Numbered from the stretch's first letter, positions 23,096 through 35,309 are shown. The stretch is 64,000 nt of DNA from Phylloscopus collybita (GCA_027886175.1 JAJNNQ010000002.1:810001-874000); one strand, 5' to 3'. Translations and numbers: made by a program. Notes: generated by a model from the sequence alone, not told the origin.

Positions 23096-25135
23096 CAGGG
23101 GAGCCTAAGGATTTCAGGTGCCCAAACACCTTTGACACAGCTCTGTAGGAAATCAGAGTCCTGGGATGGAGGCAGAAATCCCTGCAGAGTCACTCATCCA
23201 GAGGGAGGTTGGCCTGACTCCCTGACTCCCTGTCCTGCTGAGGGTCCACGGGAACAGCTCTGGATCTGTGCCCACAGCTCTGCACACCCCAACACACACC
23301 TCCAAATCACCCCACACACCCTCAAAGACACCCCACATTCACCATCTCTACTCCCCACCTCCATTCCTGTGGGGCTGTGCTGAGCTCATCCCAAATTAAT
23401 CCTCATTCCCAGCGGCCACCTCACAATTCCTGCCCTTCAGAGGTAGAATCCAGGATATTGGGCAGAAAACTCCTCTTTCAGGGAAATCCCAGGCCAGAGG
23501 CACCCAGGCTGAGAAAGGGACAGGCAAAGCTGATCCAAGAGCCCTTCTGCTCAGCCTGGAGCTGCCAGAAGTCCCAGCTCCCACCTGAGGGACAGGTGAC
23601 CTGTGTGGACCCGGGGTGTTATCCCTCCTCCCCCTGGAGTGGTGGGGACAATCCAGGTGTGAGGATGCAGACACTGCACGGTGATGAGGAGTGGGTCAAC
23701 ACCTCAACATCAGGACCAGCCTCCACTTCTTCCCTCTCTCACCTGTGAAGGGGAGAAGTTATCAGTGACCCAACTCAGTCCTGACTCATCCAAGGTCGTT
23801 TTGTGGGAGAATTTATGATGATTTAAACAAAAAAAAAAAAAAAAAAAGCTCTTGGGGAGCTGGGGGAACACCTCAAAAAAGTCAAACCTTGATTCTGTTT
23901 TCACTAGATGTTTCCTGCCTTTAAACAAACTCAAATATTAAGTAATTAAAGCCATCCAAAGCTTAGGAGCAACACAAAATAGGCCGTCCTGGAGCCGGGC
24001 ACAGCATTCCACCCATCTCGAGGCAAAACGGTTTTGACGTTTTTTTGGTTCTCTGAACAATTTGGGAACCCAGTGAAGCAAAAAAAAAAAAAAAAAAAAG
24101 CAGCAGTTGAGCAGTTGTGTGCACCACCCTCCACCTGGCCGGCACAAACATCAAGAGCTGAGAAAGCTGATGTGGGAGCATCCGAATGTGTCGGCTCTCA
24201 GCAGGGATTTGGGGGATTTTAAACCACACAGGCCACCCCTCATTTCTCCCATTAAGTTTTTAAGCTCAGTGTTGGTTACATCCAGCCACAGTTTAGCAGC
24301 CCTGTTGACAGCAGCCCCTCCACATCCTGGTGGATCCCTGCAGGACCTGCAGGAAAAGTGCTGCATCCACTTTCCAAGCCCAAACCGGGGCCTCCCCTCC
24401 TCCAGAGACAAACAGGGTTTCTTTTGAAGTCTGAATGTCTGTTCCTGGGCCAATAAAAGTGCCTCATTTTCCCAGCAAGAAGGTAAAGGTGGTGAAAGGT
24501 GTTACAAGCAGCTCCTTGTGAAGTGCAATTAGCAGCTGGGTGAAGGGGGGAAGTGTTGGCACAACAAGGGGAGGCGATGGCTGTCTCACCTCGCTTGGGA
24601 TGGGCCAGATGGGCCAGGCAGGAGCCCAAACACCAGGAGACAGTCTGGCACGGCAGCCCCCAGGCCACTGCAGCCCTCCAGGGAGGCTGAGGGCTTTCCT
24701 TGCTCCGTGTCTCATCCTGCTGGTGACACTTGGAAGGGGTTGGACAAGCAGAAGGGAATGGGAGCTGCTTGAGGAGCTCAGCGAAGCAGATATTTGGGGT
24801 GACTCAGAAGACAGGACCGTGGTAATTACCAAGGACCATGGTAATCTTCTGTAGCTGTGTTGGGTGTAAGAGCGGGCCACACAACCAGCCCCAAACCCAT
24901 CTACAGGAAAATACACCCCTCACAGACTGTAAGACCTGTTGTTTTAGGCCTTTCTTGGCTCCTCTGCTGTCTCCAAAGGATGTGGCTGTGGAGGGAAACA
25001 GCTCAGAGTCAGAAACAGGGAGGATTCAGAATAATGGGGGGAAGTGTGGCTACTGTGAGAAAAAGGACATGGAAATGTAACCCTGTTAAAAGATATTCCA
25101 GGCAATTTTCCAAGGTAGCAATGCTTCTCTGAAAA
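23096..25135. other. Single-copy DNA, no gene seen
   Basis: A-runs at about 23829-23847 and 24080-24099. Frames of 130-150 aa on the minus strand near 24276-24916 have no recognised domain. Confidence 0.4.
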
Positions 25136-25175
25136 ACAAAACCAGAAAAAAAAAACCAAAAAAAAAAAAACAACA
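25136..25175 (+). repeat. Short A/C tract
   Basis: About 40 bp of A with C interruptions and one G. Confidence 0.8.
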
Positions 25176-26586
25176 CAGGGAATGAGAGGAAAATGGAAGA
25201 GTGGTGAAACTCCATCATGTAGTTTTTGGTGTCTAATCCTCCAAAAATTATCCACACAAGGCTCTGAATGGAGGCAGTGGCAGACTTGGTGACAGACCCT
25301 AAGTAACACAGTCTGCTAGGACCAGGGCTGCTGCCTCCAGCTGATCCCACTGTTAAGTGAAATCAGTCTCAAGCAAACAGGAGAACCCAAGGCCATGCCT
25401 AGGATCAAGCCAGAATCACACCTTTAAACCTAAACCCAGCTCCCTGCACCAAACCCCACTACATCTGCACAGTAACCCTTACACCAGGCTGCCAGCTGGG
25501 GAGAAAATGGCTGGTTTTGGGACTCAGGTGGATCCAACATTCGAGAAATCTGGGGTTTGCACATCTGCTTTTATCAGCAGACAGTTCACTTGTACAAACA
25601 CATCCAGTCCAAGGGCAAGGCGAGCCCTCTCCAGTATTAAGCCACTAAAAGACAGGGGAATAGGTTAAGGACTGGCTAGCAGCCAATGAGGTTTGCAAAA
25701 CAGTGGAATCTAATAAAAATAATTGAAATATTTAAAGGCAGTTGCTTCACTTTATAAAGAAGCACCTGCAATGATTACCCAAAACATTTGCAGGTGGAAA
25801 AAGGGCTGAGCACGTCATTGGTGTTAATATCATTTATGCTCAGAGGGCAAATTAGGCATTGTAATTGTCAGGAACCACTGGAGCTGTTTCAATAGTGGGA
25901 TGAGGCTGATAATGAGGGATGATTCCTTTAGATCACCTCCAGTGTGTAACAGTGCAAAGCCAAGCCTTGGGTCTATTAAAAACCTGACATCAAGGCGAGA
26001 GGTGTGCTCTGCAGTGTGTCCCAAGGATCATTTACCTGCTTCAGCCTGTCCCTGTCTCGGGAAAACAGAGGCTAATTCACCTAAAATCCCTGCAGCCAAT
26101 CCAGCTGATACAGCTCTGTGCCTTTCCACTGACTTCTGCAGGGAGCTGCCCTTCCATTCCAGCTGAGCCTTTTGGACTTTGGTTTGGGTGATGATGCCCC
26201 AATGCCTGGAGGAGCACAGAGGTGTCACTTCAAAGAACAGACAGAGGACAGAGATGCAGAGGGAAGGGGAGTCCTGCATCCACATCTTTTCATCCAAATG
26301 GAGCTACACGAGCAGCCAGGCCCCAGCCATGGCATCAGCCTGCCACCAAACATTTTGGAAGCAGAATCACCAGTTCTCTTTTAAAATAGGTGCATTTAAG
26401 CACACACCCCACCCCTCAGTCCCCTGGGTCCCCGGCAGGATACAGCCACCCCTCTAGACCTGATATAAAGCCCACTTATTTCCATGGAAAGACACTTTTT
26501 TTTCCCTGTAAAATTTATACTAAGCACTATTAAAATTCATTTCAAGAGTTGGCAAGCAGGAGGAGTGACCCTCTGCTTGTGGGCAT
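25176..26586. other. Single-copy DNA with a candidate conserved non-coding region
   Basis: No gene is seen. The part at 25640-26010 is AT-rich and complex, with AGCCAATGAGG (a CCAAT-like motif), ATTTGCAGGTGG, CATTGTAATTGTC and TGATAATGAGG. It is a candidate conserved element by composition only. Confidence 0.3.
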
Positions 26587-26616
26587 CAAAAAAAACCAAA
26601 CCAAACCAAACCAAAC

Positions 26617-26650
<34 letters not shown>

Positions 26651-26718
26651 ACACACAGAAAACCCCAAAAAAACCAAAAACAAAAAAAAAACACCAACCA
26701 AACCCAAAAAAAAAAACC
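26587..26718 (+). repeat. A/C tract with (CCAAA)n and a long A-run
   Basis: 132 bp with one G (26658). It begins as (CCAAA)n near 26594-26618, passes into about 30 A, then (AC)n and irregular CCCAAAA units. The (CCAAA)n part is the complement of the (TTTGG)n run at 63651. Confidence 0.95.
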
Positions 26719-27740
26719 GCACTGAAGAGCCTGAGGCACAGAAAATTGTGAGCCCAGTTTGTGCCATCCCAGAGCCAAACAACTTCAGCAGTAAAATATG
26801 GAAAAGGACAGTCAGATGTTGCTCAATGCCTTGCTATCATTTTTTAAAATCCTGTTCTACAGATGGTGCCTTGGGTGTTTTCCATTCCAGGAGAAAGATG
26901 ACTGGAGGGGAATATTCTTTCACCTGAGGAACACTTCAACCTTTACAGAGGATTCACAAATTTAGAAAAGACTTTTCATACAGAAGCTGGAGGAAACGCT
27001 GTGCAGACATCATCTGGCCAAGTGCAAACATGAAATAAAGCCCTCTGGTTTCTTTCTGGCCCTTTGAGGGGCCATGGATATCTGGATAGTGCCATCAGTA
27101 CAACTTATCTCACCCTAAAGCAGGAAAGCTGAACTTCATCCTTAATTCCCACTGGCTCTGAGGACCTGAAAATCTTCAGAGGGGCAAACTGCCCTGCAGG
27201 AAGCACAACAAGCATGAATTCCAGACTATTTTCATAGTGTTGGCCCCAAAACCTGGAGACTTCCTCCCAGCTCTGCAGTGGCTGACCAATCACCTCTGCT
27301 GAGGAAGCACGTCACAACATCACCGTCATCTGGGACACAACTGCCTTTCCAAGGAAGATGTGTCCAAGTCCTTAAAGCCCTTAAAGACTTGGTGCTCAAG
27401 AAGCGCTTCAAAGGTGGTTTAACCTCAATTCGAGGGACTAAAACCTTTTCCAGGAAATTTCCTGAAGTAGTGGGGTGAGCGGAAAAATTTGATTTATCTT
27501 TTCCTTTGAGGATTTGAGCCTTGGTGCCCACAGGTGGGCACAGATGGACAGCTAAGCCAGGTGTTAAAGCAGATTTTGTGTGTAGCCATCAACCTTTCCC
27601 AGAAAACCTCCAAATTCTTTCCTAAAGCAAATATCTAAAATTAAACAGATGACTCAGTAGATCAGCCGGGGCTAGAAATAAAGAATCAGCTTTCGGCTTG
27701 GAGTGGAATTAATCTACTAGTTAATGAGATAAACTCATTA
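26719..27740. other. Single-copy DNA, no gene seen
   Basis: No gene, RNA or repeat family is recognised. The right edge (27640-27730) is AT-rich, with TTAATCTACTAGTTAATG. Confidence 0.4.
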
Positions 27741-28035
27741 AATCATAGAATCATAGAGTGGTTTGGGTTTGAAGGTACTTCAAAGATCATCTCATTCCAC
27801 CCCCCTGCCATGGGCAGGGACACCTTCCACCATCCCAGGCTGCTCCAAGCCCTGTCCAACCTGGGCTTGGACACTTCCAGGGATCCAGGGGCAGCCACAG
27901 CTTCTCTGGGCACCCTGTGCCAGGGCCTGCCCACCCTCAAAGGGAACAATTCCTTCCCAATATCCTATCTAAACCTGCTCTCTTTCAGCTTGAAGCCATT
28001 CCCCTGAACTCTATCACTACACACCCTTGTAAACC
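27741..28035 (-). mobile_element. CR1 LINE, 3' tail (about 295 bp)
   Basis: One of the clearest CR1 copies. It begins at the 3' terminus with AATCATAGAATCATAGAGTG, then GGTTTGGGTTTGAAGG, CCCCCTGCCATGGGCAGG, ACACCTTCCACCATCCCAGG, CTTGGACACTTCCAGGGATC, and ends upstream at TATCACTACACACCCTTGTA. It is 5'-truncated, with the tail on the left. Confidence 0.95.
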
Positions 28036-28263
28036 AATGCTGTCCTTTTTGCCTCAGACAGATTTTGGGTGGGTATTTAAAACTTGCCCCTGAAATCACC
28101 AGGTGGAGCTGGTTTTGTATAATGCCAGGGATCACACAACCCTTGGTGTTGTTACCCACCAGTTTTAGGAGTCTAAGGGTTGAATTTTTTATTCTTAAAC
28201 CTTACTGCCCCCAAAACTGCCAACATGTGAGGTTGGATTTGCAAAGATCAGCCGAAGACAAAT
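28036..28263. other. Single-copy spacer
   Basis: 228 bp between the CR1 and the (GGAGA)n array. Nothing is recognised. Confidence 0.4.
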
Positions 28264-28394
28264 GGAGAGGAGAGGAGAGGAGAGGAGAGGAGAGGAGAGG
28301 AGAGGAGAGGAGAGGAGAGGAGAGGAGAGGAGAGGAGAGGAGAGGAGAGGAGAGGAGAGGAGAGGAGAGGAGAGGAGAGGAGAGGAGAGGAGAG
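28264..28394 (+). repeat. (GGAGA)n pentanucleotide array (131 bp)
   Basis: About 26 essentially perfect units of GGAGA, purine-only on the + strand. Every frame is open because the unit contains no stop in any phase, so Glu-Glu-Arg-Arg-Gly repeats (+) and Leu-Leu-Ser-Ser-Pro repeats (-) appear as long frames. These are artefacts. Confidence 0.97.
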
Positions 28395-29201
28395 TCCAGC
28401 TCAGCTGCTGCAGGGAAATTTTGCATCTGAACGTTTTCCCTTGTGGCAGGACACAGCACGAGAGAAGCCTGCTTGTTCCCAGGAGACACTTGCCTAATTG
28501 CACAGAGTCAGCAAGTTGAGGCCTTTGGAGCAGTTTTGGATAACATCCCATGCCTCTCACCTTGCACAGCCATGCCCAGTGCCCTCCAAAGCCTACTGAA
28601 GCCTTCTGCAGCACCAAGGGCTGTTGGACCAGGTTCACAAACCTGAGCACCATTAAGAGAAAATCCTACCAATATCAGCACTCTCCGCTCACTTACACCT
28701 ACTTTGCATTTTAAACACCAGTAAATGACTGCCCAAGGGAACAGAGAATCAGACCCATCAATGTGGGTATATTTCAGCAACCCAGACCCCAGGAATTTTG
28801 GAAGTGTACCAGCATTAAGCATTATTAATGCATATTGAAAAATAGCTGGAAATCTCCCCAGCATTGTTAAAGAATCATTTAATTATTATTAACTGAGTCA
28901 CGGAGGGCAGGCAGGCAAGTTTATGAAACCGATACACTGAGTAACTTGTGGACTCTGGAGGATGAGATGGTTCTAATGCCAAGGTTTGTAATTAAGCTGT
29001 GGCCCAGGGCCGGGTGCTGATGCATTCAGCAAGTGCCCTCTGCTGGACTCCCATCCCAGCCGGAATCTTCCTCATCCATCCCTCCCCCTCCTCCTCTGTG
29101 AGGCTTGGGTGCACCACGGCATCCTCCCAGCGTGACTCCCAGCCCACTGCCCTTTTTCCAGCAGCCACCTCCCATCAGCAAGAGCAATTATTCAGGAAAA
29201 G
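28395..29201. other. Single-copy DNA with a candidate conserved non-coding patch
   Basis: No gene is seen. 28862-28998 (AGAATCATTTAATTATTATTAAC in pieces, TTGTAATTAAGC) is AT-rich with homeodomain-type cores and could be a conserved element. Confidence 0.3.
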
Positions 29202-29382
29202 AAAAAAAAAAAAAAAAAAAACCAAAAAAACCTAAAAAAAAACAAAACAAAAAAAAAAAAAACCCACAAAAAACCAAAAAAAAAACCCAAAAAACCCCCC
29301 CACAAAACAAACAAACAAAAAAACAAACAAACAAAAAAAAAACCCCAAAAAAACCCCAAACCCCCAAAACAACCCCAAACCA
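29202..29382 (+). repeat. A/C tract (181 bp)
   Basis: 181 bp with one T (29233) and no G. It starts as an A-run of about 20, then CAAA, AACCC and CCCC units, with (CAAA)n near 29305-29332. Confidence 0.95.
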
Positions 29383-30809
29383 GCAATGTGGAGTTACACC
29401 CCACGTCACTGCAGCTTGGTTGGGCTTGAAATGTGGGTGCAGCTCTGGGGAGCTCATTGCCCTTTCCTACCCCGTTCCCACCAGCACTGGGAAATGTCCA
29501 TCCTCACCGCCGGCTTGTTCTCGATGACTAAAACAGGTGGGGCTCAGATACGATGTGAGAGTGCAATTAAACAACAGAGCTTTCAACACCCAGCTCCCAG
29601 GGCCTTCTTTAGCTAATTAAGAAAGCCGTGCATTCGTTCCCCTGAGGTGTTTCCAGCGCCCTGGAGAGCGCTGCCAAGGTCGGGTTTTGCTGCTGACCAT
29701 TCACAAGGCTCCGTGCTGACCATTCACAATTCCCAATGCCAAGCCACAAGAGCTTGATTAAAGAGAGCTGGGCTTCCCTAACTGGGACACATAACAGTCC
29801 CAGACCTCTAACTGGTCACCAGGAGTCCAGCACTCCACTGGCCACTGCCAGTGCTTTTTTTGCCCCGTGCACATTTTCCATCCCCATCGCCAGGTTTGGC
29901 TGCCAGGTACTCAAGGCAGGAACGGTCTCTCCTTAGGCCCAGCACTGCAAGGCCTCTAGGCATGCTTATAATGCAAACAGAGAGATTAGATCAAGTCTGG
30001 CCTCTCTCTCAATGCTGTAGGCAGCAGAAGAGTGGAGTGTTTGCCTCTTATCTGGAGTCTTGGGGGATTGGCCCAACATATTGACATGAACTCCTGCCAA
30101 TGTCAGTTTACACTAAGGAAAGCGGGTTATAAAATGTGTTGGCTCGGGAGCAAGATCCGAGTCCTGGTAAGGCATCCCCTCTGCAGAGCCCAGAACCTCC
30201 CACGGAGAGGAAGGGACCGTCCAAGCTCTGGACCATCCACAGCTTTGGAGCCCCAAATGAAGGGGGGTGCCTGGGCAGGGGGCTGTAACTCAGCAAGGCT
30301 CCAAGGCCCGGAGTGTGGGACATGTCCTCAGCAGGCTCGGGGTCATCCAGACACCTGCAGAGCTGTTCAGAGACATTCAGAAAGCAATTCCTGGCAATCC
30401 TGTGGGGAATTCAACACTTAGAGGAGGGAAAGGGAAATTTGAAAGTGATCTCAAATGAAAAAATGTGTTTTCACATCAAGAATTGTCGTAAGGAAATGAA
30501 AATGTAAGAAAGACTTCACTGAGTCAGACCAGCAGTGAGGGTAGCTCAGGAACTTGTCTGGGACCCCAGAGACAAGAGGTGCTCTCCAGGGAGGCCACTT
30601 CCTGCAGTCACTGCCCTCATGTTGTCCCAGCTGCCACCTCCATCACTCAGGGATGCTGGAGAGTGCCCCTCTGCTGCTTCTCCATCCATGGCTGAGCCTG
30701 CTATCCACAGATTTTTGATATTATGTGCCCTCAGCAAACCTTCTGTAGCAACAGACCCCAGGAGTTCACCAGTGGTTTTTTTTCGCACTTAAGAATTAAA
30801 ATTAGTGAA
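29383..30809. other. Single-copy DNA, no gene seen
   Basis: The 129-aa frame at 30032-30421 has no recognised domain. No repeat family or RNA is recognised. Confidence 0.4.
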
Positions 30810-31170
30810 ATTAATGAAGTCGGAAAAAACCTCTGAGGTTATTGAGTCCCACTGACCAAATACCTCCCTGTCCAATAAACCAAGAGCCTCATTCCCAGAC
30901 TCACAGCCACGTGCTGGGTGTTTCCAGGGGTCGTGGGTGTCAGGGCTCCCACTGCAGTCCCTGGAGCCTCAGACTGTCACAGAATCATGGAATATTCTGA
31001 GTGGGGAGGGACCACTCTGGGGATCCAGCTCCTGGCTCCACAGAGGACACCCCAACAATCCCATCCTGTGCATCCCTGAGAGAGTTGTCCCAATGCTGAT
31101 GGAGCTCTGGCACCTTTGGGGCCATGACCATTCCCTGGGGAGCCCAGCACCTCTGGGGGAAGAATCTTCT
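30810..31170 (-). mobile_element. CR1 LINE tail fragments (two pieces)
   Basis: 30810-30880 carries AATGAAGTCGGAAAAAACCT and ATTGAGTCCCACTGACC, a diverged CR1 start. From 30977 a better copy runs: TGTCACAGAATCATGGAATA, TTCTGAGTGGGGAGGG, CACCCCAACAATCCCATCC, GGAGCTCTGGCACCTTTGGG, CATGACCATTCCCTGGGGAG. Both are antisense. Confidence 0.75.
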
Positions 31171-32689
31171 CCTGACTATGGCTTCAAAGGGAACAGGACT
31201 CCCCCCAAAGCCCTGTGAGCAACTCAGCTGAGCCTCTCAGGAGGAGATCCCAGAGATCCCAAAGATCCCAGAGCTAACATGCCTTTTTTTATCTCTGTCA
31301 TCATTAGGAAGTCTCAGACACGAGCTTAGAAGCTGAGGACATCTAAATGTAAGTGCCCAAGTCTGGTGCTCAAACCTACCTGGAGACATATTTAAATCAG
31401 AAGAGAGACTTTTGAAGTTTAGCCAGATTTGAACATTTTGGTTTTCAGACACGGTTTTCTGTTTTTAAGTGAGGAGATTAACCAAGGATAGGGTTAGAGC
31501 ATAATTCAGTTTGGAAGGGACTCCATCTCTCCTCCAGCCACCTGCTCCAAGTAAGGCCAGCTGTGAGGTCAGACCAGGCTGCTTTAAGGAACAAAACACA
31601 AAATCTGGAAACAGAAAATCCCGAAACAAGGTCCAGAGCTAAGGAGCAAGGTGGTTTTGAAGCCTGGTTTGATTGTTAAGATCCCTGGAAGGAATTTCAT
31701 CCAGATGTGAGGGAAAGCTGTGGATGAACACACAACAGCAACACCAGTTAACTGTCCACAACCACAACGACAATGGTCCAGAGCTGAGGCATGGAAAGGA
31801 AGGGTTCAACGAATCTTCATAACCACACAAGAAGGAGGAGAATGTCAGGGGTTAATGTGAATTAATGACAACCAGGTTTCACTGAAGAGCAAGACAACCA
31901 CGTCCTACAGCCCCTCTGTGCCCCATGAGGGACACTGGAAACACACAGGTGGAAGCTGAGTGGTGTAAATGGGGCCACACACCAGAGAAGGACCTTCAGC
32001 ATTTCTGCCAATTAAGGATGGTAAGGATTCATCCATCACAGGCTGTGTCCCAGGGAGAGGAATTCCCTACAACCCTCGTCTTACAACAAAGGAGGAACAG
32101 ATCCAAGTGGTCAAACAGCAGCAGCTTCAACAGGAGAGACTTTACATGAGTCAATATGTGAACTATTCAAGAGTGTTTCTGCTTGCTGATTTAAAATCTA
32201 CAGCCCTTATCAACAAGGAGAAGGACCACAGTGGTTCTTCTTACAGGCAGATTAAGAAGGAAAGTAAAAGTAGGTATTTAAGATAAGAAATAAAACAAGC
32301 GAGTTGTTGTATTAAAATAAAACCAGCATAATGTATGGAGTAAAAAAGACTTTTTTTGTCCTAGCTAGAGCTCAGGAGTGGGGAAAATCAATAAGGGAAA
32401 TAAAGGACTTGAAGAAATATTTATAGTCAGCAGAGTCAAGGTTGAAGAGAAGGCACTTTTCTTGTGCAAGCAACAAAGAAACCCTGACGAGAGCATTAAT
32501 TTGTTACTCCAGGGGAATGGTGGAACCATGGATAATAACCAAGAAAAGCCCTGGGTGTTCAATAAAGACCTCAGTTCTGCATTTGGAGAAAAAGCTGCAC
32601 AAGCTACTTCTACCACACACTGCTGATGATCACACTTAGGGCTCTAACCATAAGCAAGGAGATGGTAATCAGCATCTCCCACAGCTAGC
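31171..32689. other. Single-copy or unrecognised DNA upstream of a CR1 remnant
   Basis: No gene is seen. The right half (31900-32640) could be earlier parts of the old CR1 whose reverse-transcriptase remnant follows, but I cannot align it. Glutamine-rich and lysine-rich short frames here have no recognised domain. Confidence 0.3.
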
Positions 32690-33690
32690 CATTAATAAAT
32701 CTGCAGATTCAGATCATTTACATCCAGGTTTTAAAGAGCTGGCCAAGAAGGCATTGGAGCCTGTTCAAAAGTCTTTGAACCCCAGGGAGGTTCTAGAGGA
32801 CCGGGAGAAAATGAATGTTTTGTCAGTGTTTTAAAAGAGGACAACACAGGTTCTAGAGTGCCAGCCTGCCATTAATCCCAGCAGAAAAACAATAATGGAA
32901 TAGCTCATATGAGATTTGTTTATTATGGAATCAAAGGAAGGTAATATAATTGCTGCCAATCAACTTGGGTTTATGAAAAATAGATCTTGTCAAATTAATT
33001 TGATGTATTTTGTGATAACAGCACAAGCGTGGTTAATAAGGGGAAGAGTGCTGATGTAATTTTACTTGGATTTTCCTCAAGGCAACTGCCTGGGTACTGC
33101 ATGATATTTTGATTAAGAAACTGGAGTCCCAAACATGGCACACATTAAAGGGATTAAAAAAACCAGCTAACGTAGGTCTCGGAGCGTTCCTCTAAACAAG
33201 GGATCACTGCCAGATGGGTGTGTTCCCAGCCAGGTCCCACTGGGAACCGTTCCTCAACGCGCATTTTAACATTTTCTCCACGTCCTGGGGAAAAAATAAT
33301 AATAAAAAAAAAAATTAAAAATTTGCTGATGACAACACAAGGCCTACTGGATCAGCAGGTAAGGAGGAGGCTGAGGTCAGTGGGGTGGAGGAAAAGGAGT
33401 CCCTCGTTCAGGGGGGTGAAGGCAGCTGAGGGCCAAATGTAAAGGCAGATGTGCTGAAGAGAAGAACGTGGCCGTGTTCCCCCCTCCTGGGGAAGGAGCA
33501 GTGCAGGAGAGATTTGGACAGCACAGCAGGCAGCCATAGGAGCAGAGGCTGAGGGCACTTGGTTTGTTCAGCTGGAGCAGGGCAGACTGAGGTCAGGAGC
33601 TGCAGCCCCTCCAGGGGGACAATGGAGGAGCAGCTCTGATCTCTGCTCCCTGTGACTGTGGACATGGCCCAAGGGAAAGGAGCTGTGCCA
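32690..33690 (+). pseudogene. Decayed CR1-type LINE ORF2 (reverse transcriptase remnant)
   Basis: Around 32960-33130 the text follows a CR1/L3-type ORF2: GGGTTTATGAAAAATAG, CTTGTCAAATTAATTTGATG, GATGTAATTTTACTTGGATTT, then CATGATATTTTGATTAAG and CATGGCACACATTAAAGG. At 33216-33285 a frame gives a degraded form of the GV(P/F)..S.LGP..FNIF motif. At 33321-33335 AAATTTGCTGATGAC encodes K-F-A-D-D, the catalytic FADD motif of the polymerase. Stop codons, frameshifts and an A-run (33303-33316) show it is dead. From about 33540 it continues as the CR1 3' region (GAGGCTGAGGGCACTTGG, GTTTGTTCAGCTGGAGCAGG). In life the ORF2 protein would copy LINE RNA at a nicked target. Exact ends are uncertain. Confidence 0.65.
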
Positions 33691-34018
33691 GAGTTTTCAC
33701 TGATTTAGTGAACAATTCTGTGGGTGAATAATAATCTGTGAGCAGAACAACAGCGGGACTCCATCCCAACACCAGCACAATCCTGGATAAAGATCCAGCA
33801 TTCCTGTTTGAGGATGAGCAGCGTTGATTCTGTGTAAAGGAACCAGCTCTGAAAGGATGCATTAAAAGCCTGGCTGCTTTTCCCACAGCAGGAAATGGGA
33901 CTGGAAGGTAAAAGAAATGAATAAATGCAAGAATTTTGTGTGCATGGGAAGCAGAGAATTGGAAAACCAAAGAGACTTTGGAAATCCTTTGGAGACACAA
34001 GTCAGGGTTTTTCAAGTA

Positions 34019-34075
34019 ACAGAACCATACAATGGTCTGGGTTGGAGAGGACCCTAAAGATGATCTTGTTCCAAG
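34019..34075 (-). mobile_element. CR1 3' end, head-to-head partner (minus)
   Basis: ACAGAACCATACAATGGTCT, then GGGTTGGAGAGGACCCTAAAG, is the antisense CR1 3' end and stops at 34075. A plus-strand CR1 begins at the next base. Confidence 0.7.
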
Positions 34076-34276
34076 GTTTGGTTGGATATCAGGGAAAGGT
34101 TCTTCCCCCAGAGGGTGGTGGAGCACTGGCCAGGCTCCCCAAGGGATGAGCATGTTCCCAAGGTTGCCAGAGCTCCAGCAGCATTTGGACAATGCTCTCA
34201 GGGTCAGGCTGGGATAGTTGGAGTTGGACTCATGATCCATGTGGGCTCCTTCCAACTCAGAATATTCCATGATTCA
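34076..34276 (+). mobile_element. CR1 3' tail, head-to-head partner (plus)
   Basis: GGTTGGATATCAGGGAAAGG, TTCTTCCCCCAGAGGGTGG, GGAGCACTGGCCAGGCTCCC, GTTGGAGTTGGACTCATGAT and CTCCTTCCAACTCAGAATAT in order are the sense CR1 tail, ending TTCCATGATTCA. The 200-bp length and intact order make this a confident call. Confidence 0.85.
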
Positions 34277-35309
34277 GCCCAGTCTGCCTTCAATGGGTTT
34301 TATTGATGAAATCTCCAGTGCTCTACGATGCTGGAAATGGAGGAAATGTTGAATTTTTGGGATGTGCTCATGACCCCACACTCCCCTGGGGGCCCCCAGA
34401 TTCCCCCTGGGCTGCTCCAGCAGGCAGTGGAGGGAAATGTTCCTGCTGGGCAGGATCCAAAGCAGGTTATAAGGGATGGTGAAGAAGGTGCTGAGTGGAC
34501 CTGCTGAGTCCATGCCAGCTGGGCATGGCTGAAATACCAGGAGGCAGAGTCATGAAAAAGTGCTGTTAAATCAAAGAGGAGTGTGAGGCGAGTCCCAGCA
34601 ATGGAGGCAAGGCTGGAAATGCTTAAAGGAGTTCAGTCCATCAACTCCACGGACAGAAGGATGTTAGTTTGTGAGCCCATGGACAGTCCACTTGAATGGA
34701 TGTTCAGAAATAAAGAGCTCTTCAGTCTGTCACACAATGGTGTGAGGAGGTTTAAATGCAAATAAATGAAGTTGGCTATAACCAAACACCAAACACGCCA
34801 CCTGCTTTAACACTGAACTTGACTGTGGGATAGGGAAATTTAGCAGAGAGGATGACAATCCACATCACACTGGTTTTAGAAGAGACAAATGTCTTATCTG
34901 GATGTATTTTCTAGTTCAAGCAGGATTTTTTCCTTCTCTGGCTTTATTTACACAAGAAGTCTGGGAGAGGAATCCCAGCTCTTCTCTGGCTATTTCAACT
35001 CTTTCCCTAAACTGAGGCAGAGGATGAGGAGGAATTTTGTCCTCTGAGGACCAAAGAAGAATCATCACATGAATCACTCCCAGCCCAATTAGGCTTCCAC
35101 ACAGAAACCATCAGATGGGAATTCGTCATGAGTTGCCTGGAGAAAAAAATGCACCTGTGAAGACCACAATTCTCAGAAATCCTCTCATCCTTTCTGTCAA
35201 GGGAAGGGTTTCTCTGCATTCCCCCCACTTTTTGGACTCCTCCTTTCCATTTGTGTGTTCACATAAACTCATTCCGTTGAGCTTCTCCTACAAGGAAGGA
35301 TAAGAGTGT
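34277..35309. other. Single-copy DNA, possibly with old CR1
   Basis: No gene is seen. AATAAAGAGCTCTTCAGTCTG near 34710 resembles a phrase of the old CR1/L3-type 3' region, so decayed CR1 may extend here. Too weak to call. Confidence 0.3.

Noticed and set aside
28065..28653. Glu-Arg-Gly and Leu-Ser-Pro repeat proteins
   Set aside because: They are translations of (GGAGA)n. The 5-bp unit contains no stop in any frame, so the frames are unavoidable.
33593..34270. 225-aa minus frame
   Set aside because: Covers CR1 sequence on the wrong strand and a head-to-head CR1 join.
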